Origin: Persicitalea sp963716085
GTDB lineage: Bacteria; Bacteroidota; Bacteroidia; Cytophagales; Spirosomataceae
Direction: 5' to 3'
Assembly: GCA_963716085.1 (NCBI GenBank)
Contig: OY970288.1
Coordinates: 2,976,001-3,040,000 of the forward strand
DNA length: 64,000 nt
This document shows, one piece after another, positions 16,705 to 25,550 of the stretch (position 1 is its first letter; the number at the start of each line of letters is the position of its first letter). Position numbers and translations under genes: made by a program. Below the pieces are notes generated by a model. That model saw only the letters and a list, made by a program, of their open reading frames with translations. It was not told the DNA's origin and did no database searches.

Positions 16705-19700
16705 TTAAAGCGTGAATGAAATGCCGGTTACGATGCTCTTGGCCGGGCTGTACGAGTTGTTCGTGATGCCATTGAAATTACGCTGCACGTTCATGCCTGA
16801 GCGCTTCGATAGCAAAATGAAGTTCTCGGCACTCACGTAAATCTGGAGATTCTTCGCAAACACTTTGGAGGCGAGCGTCTTGGGGAAATTGTAAGACAGT
16901 GTCACGCTACGCACATTCAGGTAGCTGCCATCGATCAGCCAGCGGTCGGAAGTGGCGTTAAAATCCGCGCCACGTCCTTCGTCCATACGGGGAACGTTAG
17001 TAATATCACCAGGATTCATCCAGCGATTCAGTATATCGACGTGCTTCGCGCTGCCGTAGCCGCTAGAACCCATCAGATCCTGGTAGGCCCCATCGTAAAT
17101 TTTACCACCCACTTGATACACAATCAGTGTCGAAAAGGTAAAGCCCTTGTAGCTGATATTATTATTGATACCACCCATCAACTTGGGAATAGAGCTACCG
17201 TTATAGTGGAAGCGCGCATTGTTGATACTCGTAGTCAGCGTGTCGCCAGTCTCCGTTACGCGTGAGTTGGAAGCGTTGAATTCTGCCGCCCGGTACTCGG
17301 CTTCGCCCGTGGCGGGGTTTACGCCCACGTACTCGCGAAGCCAGTAATCGTAGATCGAACTTCCGACGCTGTACTTCTTGGTGCCCGTGATAATTTCGGG
17401 TGTCTCTTCGGGCAGTTTGGTGATTTGGTTTTTGAAAGTAGTGGCATTGAACCCAATCGACCAGGTGAAGTCCTTCGTACGCACGGGAACCAAGTTCAGT
17501 TCTAGCTCCAGTCCCCGGTTGAACAGTGTACCGATGTTGCGAGTCTCGGTTTTGATACCAGCCGAGAGCGGCAGGGGTACTTGGAAAATCAGGTTGGAAG
17601 AGCGGCGGTCGAAGTACTCGACCGTACCCGACACGCGGCTGTTCAGCAGTCCGAACTCCACGGCTACGTCGAAAGAGTTGCTCGATTCCCATTCGAGGTT
17701 GCGGTTGCCCAGGCTGTTTTGTAGGATTCCTGCTTCCGTTGCGTTGTTCCAGTTGAGGTTGTATAGCGGTTGCCAAGCGTAATAGCTAATGGTATTCGTA
17801 TTGGCGAAACTTTGCGTGTTACCGCCACCATCATTACCCGTCTGGCCGTAAGAAGCTCTTAGTTTCAACTGATTGATGACCGGGATGGACTTGATAAATT
17901 CCTCCTGATCCAAGCGCCACGCTCCGCTGACCGAATAGAAAGTACCCCAGCGGTTGTCCTGAAAGAACTTACTGGATCCGTCGCGGCGAACCGAGGCCGA
18001 AACGAAGTACTTCTCGTTATAGTCGTAATTGACGCGAGACAAGTACCCCTCTACCCGACGAATGTTATACTGTGAAGTCAGGTTGGTGGTAGTCGTAAAA
18101 TTGATCAACTCGACGTTACCATCCAGAATCTGCTGCGACCGTGACCCCCGCAGGTTGTTGTCAGTCACCTGGAAGTTCTCGTGTCCCACCAACACGCCGA
18201 TAGTGTGGTTTCCAAAAGAGCGGTCGTAGTTCAGCAGTTGGTTGAGGTTGTAGCCACCGATGTTCTGAAAATCGTGCGTTGAACGTCCGGCGGGTGCACC
18301 GTCACCAATCTCTGGGTTTCCAAAAGTCACCTCGTTGGTATTGGTAAGATCGACGCCTACGCTGCTGGTAAAGCGGAAGTTTTTCAAGAAAGTGACCTCC
18401 GCGTATCCACGCGCTCCGATTACATTGCGACGGAAGAAGTTTTGGTTCATCTCCGTTTCGGCAATGACGTGGCGACCTCCGTATTGCGGACGGTTAGGCA
18501 ATCCCAAAGCATTCAGGTTACCGTAGTCGTAGCGGCGGGTACCGTCGGGCAGAGTGAGGAATTGACCGGGATTGGCCGGATCGAAGGCGTATACCGGATA
18601 AATGGGTCCCATGCCGCGAGAAAACAGAAATGGGTTGACGAATGCACCATTATTGTCCGGATCCGCAGCTTCCGACTGATTCGACTTGATAATGGTGGCC
18701 GAAAGGTTGGCTCCTATTTTGAACCAGGACTTCATTTGGCTATTGACGTTCATACGGCCAGTGAACCGGTCATAGTCTGAACGGATAATAAAACCTTTGT
18801 CCCGCAGATAAGAAAGCGATACGAAGTAATCCGTTTTATTCTGCGCACCCGAGAAATTGAGGTTGACCTCGTCGCGCTGCCCCTGCCGCATGAGCGGTTC
18901 CTGCCAGTCGAGCGACTCCGCATCGTAAAGCAGACGGGCATTGGGATTCATGACGCCTTGCTCATTTACCAGTTGGTTATTGGGTACGTCATATATATTG
19001 TACCCCACCAATCTAACTAAATCGTTGGTGGCGTTAGTGCTGGCCGTGCCCAAGGCAACAGGGTTATTCGAGCGATAGGCTAAGCTGTTCCGGTTGGCTT
19101 CCCACATAAGTGGATAGTACTGTCCGGGACCCACGCGGTCGTACTCGGGCAGGGCGCGGGAGTTGAATCCCTTCGTGAATTTCACGTTGATGTTATTCGA
19201 CCCGGCGGTGCCTTTTTTGGTAGTTACCATTACCACACCGTTGGCCGCCCGAGAACCGTAGAGGGCCGTTGAGGCGGCATCTTTCAGAATCGTGATTTTC
19301 TCGATGTCGTCAGGGTTCAGGTTGGCGATGTTTGCTGTGTAAGGAACGCCGTCTACTACATACAGAGGATCATTGCCCGAGTTGATGGAACCGAATCCCC
19401 GGATACGAATATCAGGAGCCGTACCCGGCTGTCCGCTACCAGCATCCGACATAACCCCGGCGGTGGTACCTGCTATGGCCTGAGCGACGTTCGTAATCGG
19501 GCGAACCTTCAAGGCTTCCGCATTGATCGTACCCGCCGAACCCGTAAAGGATTCCTTCTTAGCAGTTCCGAAAGCGGTAACGATTACCTCTTCCAGATTG
19601 GCTATGTCGGGAGTTAGCGACGTATTGATCGTAGATTGATTTCCTACGGTCACCTCTTTACCCAGAAATCCTACAAAGCTGTACGCCAACACGGTATTTT

Positions 19701-19899
19701 GTGAAGCGGCAATGCTGTACTTGCCATTGACATCGGTAGTCGTGCCGCGGTTGGTGCCTTTCACCACGACGCTTACGCCGGGCAGACTACCGCCACTTTC
19801 GTCAGTCACGGTTCCCGTGACGGTCTTGTCCTGGGCGAAAGCTGACACACTAGTCAACATGGCTCCCAGCAACAGAATCAGTAGAGAAATTTTTCTCAT
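16705..19899 (-). CDS. SusC/RagA TonB-dependent outer-membrane transporter
   Basis: 1064 residues. Signal peptide ending AFAQ, a carboxypeptidase-regulatory-like domain (VTGTVTDESGGSLPGVSVVVKGT), a TonB-box-like segment (LEEVIVTAFGT), a plug domain (DIRIRGFGSINSGNDPLYVVDGVPY, TILKDAASTALYGSRAANGVV) and a 22-strand barrel ending in a C-terminal aromatic/hydrophobic SFTL. It transports ligands delivered by the SusD partner, which follows in the same operon. Preceded by a TAnnTTTG box and a short hairpin in a 385-bp non-coding region. No sigma/anti-sigma pair is adjacent, so the regulator is elsewhere or absent. Confidence 0.95.
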   Translation of the reverse strand: MRKISLLILLLGAMLTSVSAFAQDKTVTGTVTDESGGSLPGVSVVVKGTNRGTTTDVNGKYSIAASQNTVLAYSFVGFLGKEVTVGNQSTINTSLTPDIANLEEVIVTAFGTAKKESFTGSAGTINAEALKVRPITNVAQAIAGTTAGVMSDAGSGQPGTAPDIRIRGFGSINSGNDPLYVVDGVPYTANIANLNPDDIEKITILKDAASTALYGSRAANGVVMVTTKKGTAGSNNINVKFTKGFNSRALPEYDRVGPGQYYPLMWEANRNSLAYRSNNPVALGTASTNATNDLVRLVGYNIYDVPNNQLVNEQGVMNPNARLLYDAESLDWQEPLMRQGQRDEVNLNFSGAQNKTDYFVSLSYLRDKGFIIRSDYDRFTGRMNVNSQMKSWFKIGANLSATIIKSNQSEAADPDNNGAFVNPFLFSRGMGPIYPVYAFDPANPGQFLTLPDGTRRYDYGNLNALGLPNRPQYGGRHVIAETEMNQNFFRRNVIGARGYAEVTFLKNFRFTSSVGVDLTNTNEVTFGNPEIGDGAPAGRSTHDFQNIGGYNLNQLLNYDRSFGNHTIGVLVGHENFQVTDNNLRGSRSQQILDGNVELINFTTTTNLTSQYNIRRVEGYLSRVNYDYNEKYFVSASVRRDGSSKFFQDNRWGTFYSVSGAWRLDQEEFIKSIPVINQLKLRASYGQTGNDGGGNTQSFANTNTISYYAWQPLYNLNWNNATEAGILQNSLGNRNLEWESSNSFDVAVEFGLLNSRVSGTVEYFDRRSSNLIFQVPLPLSAGIKTETRNIGTLFNRGLELELNLVPVRTKDFTWSIGFNATTFKNQITKLPEETPEIITGTKKYSVGSSIYDYWLREYVGVNPATGEAEYRAAEFNASNSRVTETGDTLTTSINNARFHYNGSSIPKLMGGINNNISYKGFTFSTLIVYQVGGKIYDGAYQDLMGSSGYGSAKHVDILNRWMNPGDITNVPRMDEGRGADFNATSDRWLIDGSYLNVRSVTLSYNFPKTLASKVFAKNLQIYVSAENFILLSKRSGMNVQRNFNGITNNSYSPAKSIVTGISFTL

Positions 19900-19981
19900 T
19901 TTACTTTTTGGGTTGGTTGTTAGTAAAAAATTGAATTGTGTTAAAGAAAAAGCGGCTTAGAACTGAACCATTGATGCAATC

Positions 19982-20052
19982 AGTTGCCTGTGCAACTATT
20001 GGACAGACAAAATTTCGCGCAAATATAAGTGTGGAAATTTATTTATAATCAA
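19982..20052 (-). promoter_or_regulatory. Promoter and leader hairpin of susC pair 1
   Basis: On the minus strand TATATTTG (plus 20020-20027) matches TAnnTTTG, and a TTG lies 22 bp upstream (20050-20052). The predicted transcript begins about 110 nt before the ATG, and its leader contains the hairpin AGTTGC-CTGT-GCAACT (19982-19997). The remainder of 19900-20284 is AT-rich with nothing else recognised. Confidence 0.45.
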
Positions 20053-20284
20053 GGAAGGTCTTTTCTTTTTTGAAAAATTTCTTTTTTATAGAACCTAAAA
20101 TTGTAAAATACTAATTTACAAATAGTTGTGAAATCAAAATTTTAAGAATTCCAAGAAAATCCTAGTGGTGAGGGGCAGGCAAGAACAAGACAATTCCGGC
20201 ATTCGACCAAAGTGTCGAAAGGGGATATACGTCGAGTTCAGGCAAATACGTAGAAAGGAAGGAGAAGGATTTTGTGGAGTCGCT

Positions 20285-20689
20285 CTATTTTTTGCGAGGG
20301 CTGTTTTTCTTACCGGAATTCGAGCCAGGTCGGCGGGCAGCGTCCGTTTTTCTGCTGGCTGGCTTGCCGTAACGATCGGACGGAGCTACTTTTTTGGGAG
20401 GAAGCGCAGGTTTCGTCGCACGGGGATTTTCATCCCGACCTTCGCTGCGCTGGAATTTGGTCTCATTCACCACCAGCGGCACACCGTCGATCTCGCGGCC
20501 GTTGAGTGAGGCGATGGCGTCGACGCCCTGCAGGCGGTCGGGCATCTTGACGAAGCCGTAGCCTTTGCTCTGCTTGGTATCGTAGTCGATCACGACGGTG
20601 GCCGACGAGACTTTGCCGTATTTTTCGAATATTTCCTGCAAATGCCACTTTCTGAGGCTGAGGGGCAGACCGCCGACGAAGATTTCCAT
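20285..20689 (-). CDS. RRM-domain RNA-binding protein
   Basis: 134 residues. One RNA recognition motif at about residues 1-80: RNP2 is IFVGGL (3-8) and RNP1 is KGYGFVKM (about 42-49). The C-terminal 50 residues are basic and Pro/Ser/Arg-rich (ends KKNSPRKK), a low-complexity tail found in bacterial single-RRM proteins of Bacteroidota and cyanobacteria. Expected to bind single-stranded RNA, possibly as a post-transcriptional or cold-response factor; targets unknown. The leader upstream of the ATG contains an imperfect 7-8-bp tandem pattern (aggtatt-aggttgtt-aggttttt like) at about 20697-20725. Confidence 0.9.
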   Translation of the reverse strand: MEIFVGGLPLSLRKWHLQEIFEKYGKVSSATVVIDYDTKQSKGYGFVKMPDRLQGVDAIASLNGREIDGVPLVVNETKFQRSEGRDENPRATKPALPPKKVAPSDRYGKPASRKTDAARRPGSNSGKKNSPRKK

Positions 20690-20748
20690 GTAAAATAGGT
20701 ATTAGGTTGTTAGGTTTTAGGTATTTGATTCATCGTATTGTCAAGTCC

Positions 20749-21609
20749 TCACCGCAGTTCGAGTGCCTTGAACCGCCGCGTCAGGTCGGTCAGCGACTGC
20801 TCCACGCCCATGCGCTCCAGCGACGACGCGCCCACGAAGCCGTGCATATCCGTTTTGTCAAGAATGACGCGTACGTCCTCCGGTGTGTTGATGGGTCCTC
20901 CGTGGGCCAGGAAGAAAATGTCGGGGTTGACGGCCTTCCCGGCGTCCATGATGGCCTGACTGCGCTCGATGGCTTCCTCCATCCCGACGGTAGCCTCCAC
21001 CACGCCGATGGAACCACCGACGGTCGTTCCTACATGAGCGATGATGGCGTCCGCGCCAGCTTCAGCCATTTGGGCGGCCTCCTCCGGCTTGGCGACGTAA
21101 ACGATCGAGAACAGATCCATCTTCGACGCCAGCCGCACCATCTCGACTTCTTTGTCGAAGCCCATGCCCGTTTCTTCAAGCACCTGCCTGAAGTGGCCGT
21201 CTACGATGGATTGGGTGGGAAAATTATTGATGCCCGAAAAGCCCATATCCCGTACTTTCAGCAGGTGGTGCCACATCCGGCGGCGCGGGTCGGAGCCATA
21301 GACGCCACAGATGACAGGAACCTCCTCCACGACGGGCAGGACTTCGTACTCGCCAATCGCCATGGCCTCGGCGTTGGCGTCGCCGTAGGCCATCATGCCC
21401 GCCGTGGAGCCGTGGCCCGCCATGCGGAAGCGGCCGGAGTTGTAGATGATTATGAGGTCCGCACCGCCTTTCTCGATGAATTTGGCACTGATTCCCGTGC
21501 CGGCGCCGGCGGCGATGATGGCTTTTCGTTGATCGATGGTTGCCTGTAGGCGATCACGTACTTCTTGTCTTGTGTAAGGGTTTCCCTTACCGGTCCATGG
21601 GTTGGGCAT
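20749..21609 (-). CDS. PEP-hydrolase-like TIM-barrel protein (Tm-1 C-terminal half)
   Basis: 286 residues, a TIM-barrel protein of the phosphoenolpyruvate hydrolase-like family. Motifs: AAGAGTGISAKFIEKGGADLIIIYNSGRFRMAG split over the first two strands, VCGVYGSDP, FSGINNFPT, ADAIIAHVGTTVGGSIG and FFLAHGGPINTPED. In plants this domain is fused behind a UPF0261 domain in the antiviral protein Tm-1; here the UPF0261 half is the gene immediately upstream, 98 bp away on the same strand. The catalytic activity is not established. An octamer tract fills the space before its ATG. Confidence 0.85.
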   Translation of the reverse strand: MPNPWTGKGNPYTRQEVRDRLQATIDQRKAIIAAGAGTGISAKFIEKGGADLIIIYNSGRFRMAGHGSTAGMMAYGDANAEAMAIGEYEVLPVVEEVPVICGVYGSDPRRRMWHHLLKVRDMGFSGINNFPTQSIVDGHFRQVLEETGMGFDKEVEMVRLASKMDLFSIVYVAKPEEAAQMAEAGADAIIAHVGTTVGGSIGVVEATVGMEEAIERSQAIMDAGKAVNPDIFFLAHGGPINTPEDVRVILDKTDMHGFVGASSLERMGVEQSLTDLTRRFKALELR

Positions 21610-21620
21610 TTTTTAATTTT

Positions 21621-21660
21621 GAATGAGTGAATGAGTGAATGAGTGAATGAGTGAATGAGG
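21621..21660. repeat. 8-bp tandem repeat, five copies of gaatgagt
   Basis: Four exact gaatgagt copies plus gaatgagg. Read on the gene strand it is actcattc, ending 11 nt before the ATG of the PEP-hydrolase-like gene. The same unit occurs three times at 15171-15194 in opposite orientation. Confidence 0.95.
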
Positions 21661-21707
21661 TAAAAAAAGGGGTTTGAAGTCGTTCTACTTACTGATTATC
21701 AATAATT

Positions 21708-22940
21708 TTACCACTTTTCGACCTTATCATCTTTTGCTATTTTTTCCAGTAACTTTTCCACTATTAGCTCGGAAAACGCGAAATCATTTACGTGCGCGTT
21801 CACCTCCTGAATTTCCAACTCTGCCCCAGCATTTTCCTTGACAGATTCGAACAAAACCTTGTTCACCTCCGGATTATGGAAAACTTCGCCCTCGGCGTCG
21901 ATTTGAGAAATACCTTCCAAGGGCAGCACCATAGTGGCATTTGCGCCTTTTAGCTTCTCGGCAATTTCTTTGCCTAACGCCTGGTTTTCGGCTTGGTTGG
22001 TGCGCATCAGCGTTACATTGGGTGCCCAACTGTACAGTTGGCGGTCGCGGTATTGATCTGGCACGGTGTCGGGTTCCCAAAAATTGACCATGTCGAGGCA
22101 ACCGGGAACCACCACCTGCGGCACGCCCATTTCGGCGGCGGCGGTCAGGCGGGTCGAACCCGCGCTGCACACGCCCCGACAGAGTTCGTCGGCGAGTTCG
22201 GTGGTCGTCACGTCGAGGACGCCCGCGAATACTCCCTCGCGGATGAGGGCTTCCATCGTGGCCCCTCCTACCCCGTTGGCGTGAAAAGCCATCGTCTCAT
22301 AGCCTGCTTTTTCCAGCAACTCAGTGCATTGATCGACGCAGGCCGTCGTGTTGCCGAACATGCTAATGGCGATGCTGCCTTTGCGGGCTTTATTTGAAGA
22401 CGACGCAACGTTCGCCATTGCACAAATGGCCGCTGCCGCTTGCGCGATGATGGGCCGGATGATGCTGTTCAGCCCCGCGACGTCCACCACCGAAGGCATG
22501 AGCGTAATGTCTTTGTGTCCCATCGGTCGCGACAAATCCTTAGCTGCCAGCGTAGTGAGGCAGAGTTTGGGAATGCCGAGCGGAATGGACTGCATGGCCG
22601 AGAGGGCAATGTAGGTGCCGCCACCGCCGCCCATACTGATCGCGGCTTTCAGGTTACCCTCCTGCGCAAGGCGGGCGATGATTTTGGCCGCCCCCTCCCC
22701 CATTTTGGCCACGGCCTGGCCGCGGTCGTTTTGTTGTCGGATGGCTCCCAGGGTGGTTCCGGCGGCCTGAGCCACTGCGTCGGCTTCGATGTCCACGGGG
22801 AAAGCGTCGGTGCTTCCCATCGTCCCGGTGTTCATGGTCACGGCCCGCTCGCCGCGTTCCGTAATCTGCCGACGCAAGTAGTCAAATACTTCGCCTTTGG
22901 TGTCGAAGCAGCCAAGAATCAGTATAAACGGGCTATCCAA
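21708..22940 (-). CDS. UPF0261 protein (Tm-1-like ATP-binding domain)
   Basis: 410 residues of the UPF0261 / Tm-1-like family. Typical text: ILGCFDTKGEVFDYLRR at the N-terminus, AAISMGGGGGTYIALSAMQ, PLGIPKLCLTTLA, FGNTTACVDQCTELLEKAGYETMAFHANGVGG, and VPQVVVPGCLDMVNFW. The tomato homologue binds ATP and inhibits tobamovirus replication; the bacterial role is unknown. The only plausible start is a TTG at 22940; no in-frame ATG precedes the conserved segment. It is probably co-transcribed with the TIM-barrel gene downstream and divergent from a Crp/Fnr-like gene 63 bp away. Confidence 0.85.
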   Translation of the reverse strand: MDSPFILILGCFDTKGEVFDYLRRQITERGERAVTMNTGTMGSTDAFPVDIEADAVAQAAGTTLGAIRQQNDRGQAVAKMGEGAAKIIARLAQEGNLKAAISMGGGGGTYIALSAMQSIPLGIPKLCLTTLAAKDLSRPMGHKDITLMPSVVDVAGLNSIIRPIIAQAAAAICAMANVASSSNKARKGSIAISMFGNTTACVDQCTELLEKAGYETMAFHANGVGGATMEALIREGVFAGVLDVTTTELADELCRGVCSAGSTRLTAAAEMGVPQVVVPGCLDMVNFWEPDTVPDQYRDRQLYSWAPNVTLMRTNQAENQALGKEIAEKLKGANATMVLPLEGISQIDAEGEVFHNPEVNKVLFESVKENAGAELEIQEVNAHVNDFAFSELIVEKLLEKIAKDDKVEKW

Positions 22941-23003
22941 TGGTTGTTTTAGGGAAGTGTGAACGTACAGACAAATACTTTTTTCGACAAATTTTACTCA
23001 TGG

Positions 23004-23592
23004 ATGGCAAAGATCGATACCAATGCTTTACGAGACGCGGTGATGACCATCCATCCGCTCAACGAGGAAGAAATGAGCGATTTTCTGGCGGTTTGGCAGC
23101 CGATAACGGCCAAAAGAAAGCAAATACTGACAATGGCGGGAGAGACCGAAAAGTACCTGTACTTTATCCAGAAAGGCTTACAGAGAATCTATTATCTGGA
23201 TCAAGCGGGTCGGGAGGCCACCTTGATGTTCTCTTACGCGCCCTCTTTCGGCGGGGTGATCGATTCATACTTCACCCGGCAGCCTTCGCGCTATTATTAC
23301 GAAACGCTCACGCCATCGGTCATGCTCAGGATGTCGGCGGAGGACAATGAACGCTTACTGCAGAAACATCCGGCCATCGGAAAACTTAGAGCGCGTAGGC
23401 ATCAGCGGTGCCCTGTCGGGTGTGATGGAGCGGTTGGTGGAAGTGCAGGCTTTTTCGTCGGAGGAAAGATTTCGCTCGCTGCTGAGGCGCAGTCCGCACA
23501 TCCTGCAACTGGTGCCGCACAAGTACCTGGCCAATTATTTGGGGATAGATGCCACCAATTTCAGCAAGCTCCTGAATCGGGTGAAGATTTGA
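23004..23592 (+). pseudogene. Frameshifted Crp/Fnr family regulator
   Basis: The first frame (23004 to about 23384) encodes a cyclic-nucleotide-binding-like domain: LYFIQKGLQRIYYLDQAGREATLMF and SVMLRMSAEDNERLLQKHPAIG. The second frame (to 23592) continues with the helical linker and DNA-binding part: LERVGISGALSGVMERLVE, RSPHILQLVPHKYLANYLGIDATNFSKLLNRVKI. The join falls at the run of four A at 23381-23384; removing one A restores a continuous protein of about 195 residues. ATG 23004 was preferred to GTG 22959. The gene may be inactive, or the extra A may be a sequencing error. Divergent from the UPF0261 gene, which it could have regulated. Confidence 0.8.
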
Positions 23593-23667
23593 AATCATGG
23601 CAAATACCAAGATTTATTTGCGAACAAGGCCTGACCTTTGGCACTTCAACCAATTCAAAACCTTTCT

Positions 23668-24234
23668 ATGGGAAACCTAACCCGCAAAGAATGGGCCGAG
23701 CCGCTGGCACGAATCATCGAATCGCACCTTGAAAAAGCGACCGACACCTACCAAAACCTGTCCGAAGAGGCACTCAATGCCACACCCGCCAAGGGAGGTT
23801 GGTCGGCGGCGGGCTGCATCGCCCACCTCAATACGTATAGCGACTTTTACCTTCCCAAGGCACAAGAAGCCCTCAGCCGGGTCGTGGCAGAACGGGACGG
23901 GGGTACTTTCCGAAGCGGTGTTTTGGGCAAACTGTTGACGAATACGGTCCAACCCGAAAACAAACTCAAACTCAAAGCCTTCAAGGCGCATCGACCACCC
24001 GAAGCCCTGGACGGTGCGGCGGTGATAGCGCAGTTCATCGGATACCAGGAACAATGGCTCCGTTTGCTTCACGAGATCGAGGGAGTCAACCAACTCGACG
24101 CGCGCGTTCAGTCATCGATCACGCCGCTCGTCCGCTTCAAGCTGGGCGACGTTTTCCTATTTATGAAAGCCCACGACGCGCGGCACTTGAAGCAAGCCGA
24201 CCGGGTTCTGTCCCATCTGCCCGAGCGGGTTTGA
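23668..24234 (+). CDS. DinB-like metal-binding protein
   Basis: 188 residues of the DinB/YfiT-like four-helix bundle family. GGWSAAGCIAHLNTYSDFYLP holds the first conserved His, LPKAQ follows, and the C-terminal HDARHLKQADRVL supplies the other two His, giving the usual three-His metal site. Such proteins often act as thiol-dependent transferases or are of unknown function. The ATG at 23668 was chosen over an in-frame TTG at 23638 because it matches the family's normal N-terminus. It stands 76 bp after the frameshifted regulator. Confidence 0.85.
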   Translation: MGNLTRKEWAEPLARIIESHLEKATDTYQNLSEEALNATPAKGGWSAAGCIAHLNTYSDFYLPKAQEALSRVVAERDGGTFRSGVLGKLLTNTVQPENKLKLKAFKAHRPPEALDGAAVIAQFIGYQEQWLRLLHEIEGVNQLDARVQSSITPLVRFKLGDVFLFMKAHDARHLKQADRVLSHLPERV

Positions 24235-24241
24235 GGAACCC

Positions 24242-25159
24242 CTATTTTTTCTTGATCATCTCCTGCAGTTGTTTCATGTCGGCCATGTCGCCCTCCACGA
24301 CGTAATCCAGATCACTGTTGTTCAGCATTTCATTATCGGAGGCCAGTTGGCATTTGAAGTTGAGCTTAAAAGGCAGGTCGTCACCCTGAAAAAGCAATTG
24401 GCCACCGGTTTTCAACAACTCGCCCATATCGACCGAGAAAGGCACTTCAAACGTTTGGTTGCTGTTTTTGCCGACTTTGGTCACGCCAGGATTGCTGCCC
24501 CGAATGACCCCGCCCTGCTTGCCGAGGTCAAGCGAGTAAGTCGGGTTTTTGAATTCCAGCGCGATGGGGTTGTCGTTGGACACCTGCAAGCGAAGCAGCA
24601 CCTCCGACTCGCCCAACCGGAATTTTTCCAGGTTGAAGCCGACGACCTTGATTTCCGGCAAGTGATAGACAAACGCCCGCCGGTCCATCGCCAGCCGCAG
24701 GGTGTCCTGTCCCAGAAATGACTTTCGCAGGTGGAACACGCCTTCGAAGTGGTAATCGGCACTGTCGTTGCCCAGCCGCTTCTGTTCATCAACTTCGGCG
24801 ATAAGGGCTTTTAGGTTCAGTTGCGTGGCCACGCTCAGCGAACTACTGTCGCTGGCCTTGACCACAAACGGCTTGGCGTATTCGTCCTCGACAATGACCG
24901 TTTCGTTCATCTTAACGGTGTAGGCCATGTCGGCCACGTCCAGTCCGATGGGCAGCGGATTGTGCAGCAGCAGATTGAGCGTAAAATCCAGAGAATTATC
25001 GGTAATGCCATCGATGCGGACGGCGGCCATTTCGAGCCGGGGTTTCAGGCCCGAGACGGGGTTGGCGTTCTCTTGCTTGTAAAAATACCAGCCTGCGGCA
25101 CCGAGCAGAATAACAGCAAGAAGGATCAGTAGTGTTTTGGCGGTTTTGCTGAGGTTCAT
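24242..25159 (-). CDS. LEA14/WHy-type protein, membrane-anchored
   Basis: 305 residues. A single N-terminal hydrophobic anchor (TLLILLAVILLGAAGWYFY) is followed by two LEA type 2 (WHy) units. The first contains LDFTLNLLLHNPLPIGLDVADMAYTV, and the second contains VLLRLQVSNDNPIALEFKNPTYSLDL. The repeated N-P-[IL] turn within the beta-strands is the family mark. Likely periplasmic or surface-exposed and associated with desiccation or envelope stress in homologues, function not proven. Start at 25159 (MNLSKTAK) chosen over 25195 because it gives a cleaner membrane segment. Confidence 0.8.
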   Translation of the reverse strand: MNLSKTAKTLLILLAVILLGAAGWYFYKQENANPVSGLKPRLEMAAVRIDGITDNSLDFTLNLLLHNPLPIGLDVADMAYTVKMNETVIVEDEYAKPFVVKASDSSSLSVATQLNLKALIAEVDEQKRLGNDSADYHFEGVFHLRKSFLGQDTLRLAMDRRAFVYHLPEIKVVGFNLEKFRLGESEVLLRLQVSNDNPIALEFKNPTYSLDLGKQGGVIRGSNPGVTKVGKNSNQTFEVPFSVDMGELLKTGGQLLFQGDDLPFKLNFKCQLASDNEMLNNSDLDYVVEGDMADMKQLQEMIKKK

Positions 25160-25305
25160 TGGTTTTTCTGAATCAAGTATCAGGATTCGGCCCACGAAAA
25201 GTGGCAGGCCAAACCGAAGCTAACCGAACAGCAAAAATTATTTATTCGTTTATTTGCCTACGCTGGCTCGTACCCTCCATCACCCAAAATTTTAATCCCT
25301 TATCC

Positions 25306-25539
25306 ATGAAACAAATTACTGTAAGCGTACCCGATAAGCACTCAGCCTTCTTTTTACAATTGATGAGAGAACTCAGCTTTGTGCAGATTGTCGACCAGGA
25401 AAATTCGGAGAACTCACTGTCCGACGAGCAAAAATCTGCCTGGCGGGATGTGAAGGAGGGAGCCGAGGAACACGAACTGGACGAGGAGAACAAGTCCGAA
25501 ACCCGGCCTATCGAGTCGCTGCTGAATGGGTTGGATTGA
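25306..25539 (+). CDS. Orphan antitoxin-like small protein
   Basis: 77 residues. The N-terminal ITVSVPDKHSAFFLQLMRELSFVQIV is a ribbon-helix-helix-like segment typical of small Bacteroidota antitoxins paired with RelE/ParE-type toxins. The second half is acidic (SEN, EGAEEHELDEEN) and would be the toxin-binding part. No toxin gene follows: the next gene (25551-26252) is convergent and encodes a different family. It therefore looks like a solitary antitoxin or a free-standing member of that family. The family call rests on pattern recognition. Confidence 0.55.
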   Translation: MKQITVSVPDKHSAFFLQLMRELSFVQIVDQENSENSLSDEQKSAWRDVKEGAEEHELDEENKSETRPIESLLNGLD

Positions 25540-25550
25540 AAGATGCCAAA

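Noticed and set aside
25240..25500. Minus-strand Ser-rich frame under the antitoxin-like gene
   Set aside because: Shadow frame with no start signal or family.
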